From the NCBI GenBank assembly GCA_958347955.1, contig CATVXH010000008.1, positions 14,651 to 78,650 of the forward strand: a stretch of DNA of 64,000 nt, given 5' to 3'. The number at the start of each line of letters is the position of its first letter. Positions within the stretch are counted from its first letter, which is position 1. Both the position numbers and the translations under genes were made by a program. This document shows positions 63,300 to 64,000 of the stretch, in pieces. The notes beneath the pieces were generated by a model. It had not been told where the DNA came from. It did no database searches and saw only the letters and a program-made list of their open reading frames with translations. The DNA is from an uncultured Sutterella sp. (GTDB lineage Bacteria; Pseudomonadota; Gammaproteobacteria; Burkholderiales; Burkholderiaceae_F).

Positions 63300-64000
63300 T
63301 TAAATGACCACGCAGCCCGGTGCATCCTTCGGACGTTCAATGATTTCACCTAAGCGGAAAACCTTTTCTCCTTCGGCTTCAAAAGCGGCCATGGCGCGCT
63401 CGGCATCAGAGGCTTCAACAATCACAACCATACCGATGCCGTTATTGAAAACTCGATGCATTTCGTGAGAATCAATATTGCCAGCTTGTTGCAGCCAGTC
63501 AAACACGGCCGGACGAGTCCAGCTATCAGCGTGGATTACCGCCTGAGTGTTATCAGGCAACACACGCGGCACATTTTCAATTAATCCGCCTCCGGTGATA
63601 TGAGCCATACCCTTGATTGTGACAGACTTCATGACATTGAGAACCTGTTTGACGTAGATACGAGTCGGCTCCATCACACAATCGGCCAACGTACGTCCGT
63701 CTAAGGGCATATCCCAAGGAGTATGCGTGACTTCGACCACTTTGCGGATCAAGGAAAAGCCGTTAGAGTGCGGACCGCTTGAAGCCAAGCCCAATACCAC
63801 GTCGCCGGCTTTGATGGATTTGCCGTCGATTGCCTGATCTTTTTCTACGATGCCAACGGCAAAGCCCGCGAGATCATATTCCCCTTCAGGGTACATGCCC
63901 GGCATTTCCGCTGTTTCTCCACCGATCAATGCGCAGCCGGCTAATTCACAGCCTCGAGCAACGCCGGCCACCACACGTTCGGCGACATCGACATCGAGCT
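63300..64000 (-). CDS. purM: Phosphoribosylformylglycinamidine cyclo-ligase, C-terminal part
   Basis: The gene enters from the right edge; the frame reads through 64000 ([20 protein letters not shown]) so about 233 C-terminal residues are present. PurM signatures: [33 protein letters not shown] and [22 protein letters not shown]. It closes the imidazole ring to AIR in purine synthesis using ATP. The N-terminal ~115 residues lie outside the window. Confidence 0.96.
   Translation of the reverse strand, partial: LDVDVAERVVAGVARGCELAGCALIGGETAEMPGMYPEGEYDLAGFAVGIVEKDQAIDGKSIKAGDVVLGLASSGPHSNGFSLIRKVVEVTHTPWDMPLDGRTLADCVMEPTRIYVKQVLNVMKSVTIKGMAHITGGGLIENVPRVLPDNTQAVIHADSWTRPAVFDWLQQAGNIDSHEMHRVFNNGIGMVVIVEASDAERAMAAFEAEGEKVFRLGEIIERPKDAPGCVVI

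Overview
The window looks like a chromosomal stretch of a betaproteobacterium of the order Burkholderiales, most likely a gut-dwelling member of the Sutterellaceae (Sutterella/Parasutterella type). This is inferred from three things: the block rplM-rpsI-erpA-anmK-M23 peptidase-tyrS-dtd, whose order is familiar in betaproteobacteria; the nrdR-ribD-ribE-ribH-nusB-thiL-pgpA-pncC housekeeping run; and an accessory content built on dicarboxylate and amino-acid uptake, M20 amidohydrolases and a TtrS/TtrR-like two-component pair, with no sugar catabolism. No rRNA, tRNA, CRISPR or prophage was seen.

Layout. 0-4.4 kb: end of an M20D amidohydrolase, a hibernation factor, an Arg/Asp-repeat protein, an M61 peptidase and a patatin-like lipase. 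4.6-12.3 kb: ribosomal proteins L13/S9, a permease, ErpA, AnmK, an M23 peptidase, TyrS, Dtd and a PEBP protein. 12.3-17.3 kb: an alpha/beta hydrolase and a DcuC-type transporter, divergent from a periplasmic-binding sensor kinase and its regulator. 17.5-25.3 kb: NrdR, riboflavin genes (with an Old Yellow Enzyme gene inserted), NusB, ThiL, PgpA, PncC and a CorC-like membrane protein. 25.3-28.2 kb: trpB without trpA behind a complete tryptophan attenuator, a cupin and PyrF. 28.4-33 kb: a polar amino-acid ABC importer, then an aldo/keto reductase pseudogene split by an IS200/IS605-type (TnpB-only) element. 33-40.2 kb: rhodanese, DctA, YigZ, GroESL, PBP4 and a pyridoxamine kinase. 40.8-43.8 kb: a second amino-acid ABC importer with two binding proteins. 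43.9-55.5 kb: a guanidine-II riboswitch driving a Gdx/SugE exporter, an AraC regulator facing a carboxymuconolactone-decarboxylase-like protein, a UvrD-family helicase, MnmA, a nicotinamidase-like protein that has lost its catalytic and metal residues, EamA and a PRTase. 55.7-64 kb: a 59-residue protein resembling the NrdD glycyl-radical tail, then a minus-strand peptidase/transport cluster (AbgA-like, DcuC-like, AbgB-like, DUF3100 pair, a 44-residue Cys/Ser-rich ORF, an adenosine-deaminase-like enzyme) and the end of purM.

How it fits together. The accessory genes suggest an organism living on amino acids, C4-dicarboxylates and aminoacyl conjugates. Four exact copies of AAARCCCTAG were found by eye, all between genes, upstream of the two DcuC-type transporters, the DUF3100 gene and the sensor kinase. 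This suggests that the two-component pair at 15-17 kb and the cluster at 56-62 kb form one regulon. RNA-level control is visible at several places: trp attenuator, guanidine-II riboswitch, a possible rplM leader switch, and a structured terminator-ended RNA upstream of the patatin gene.
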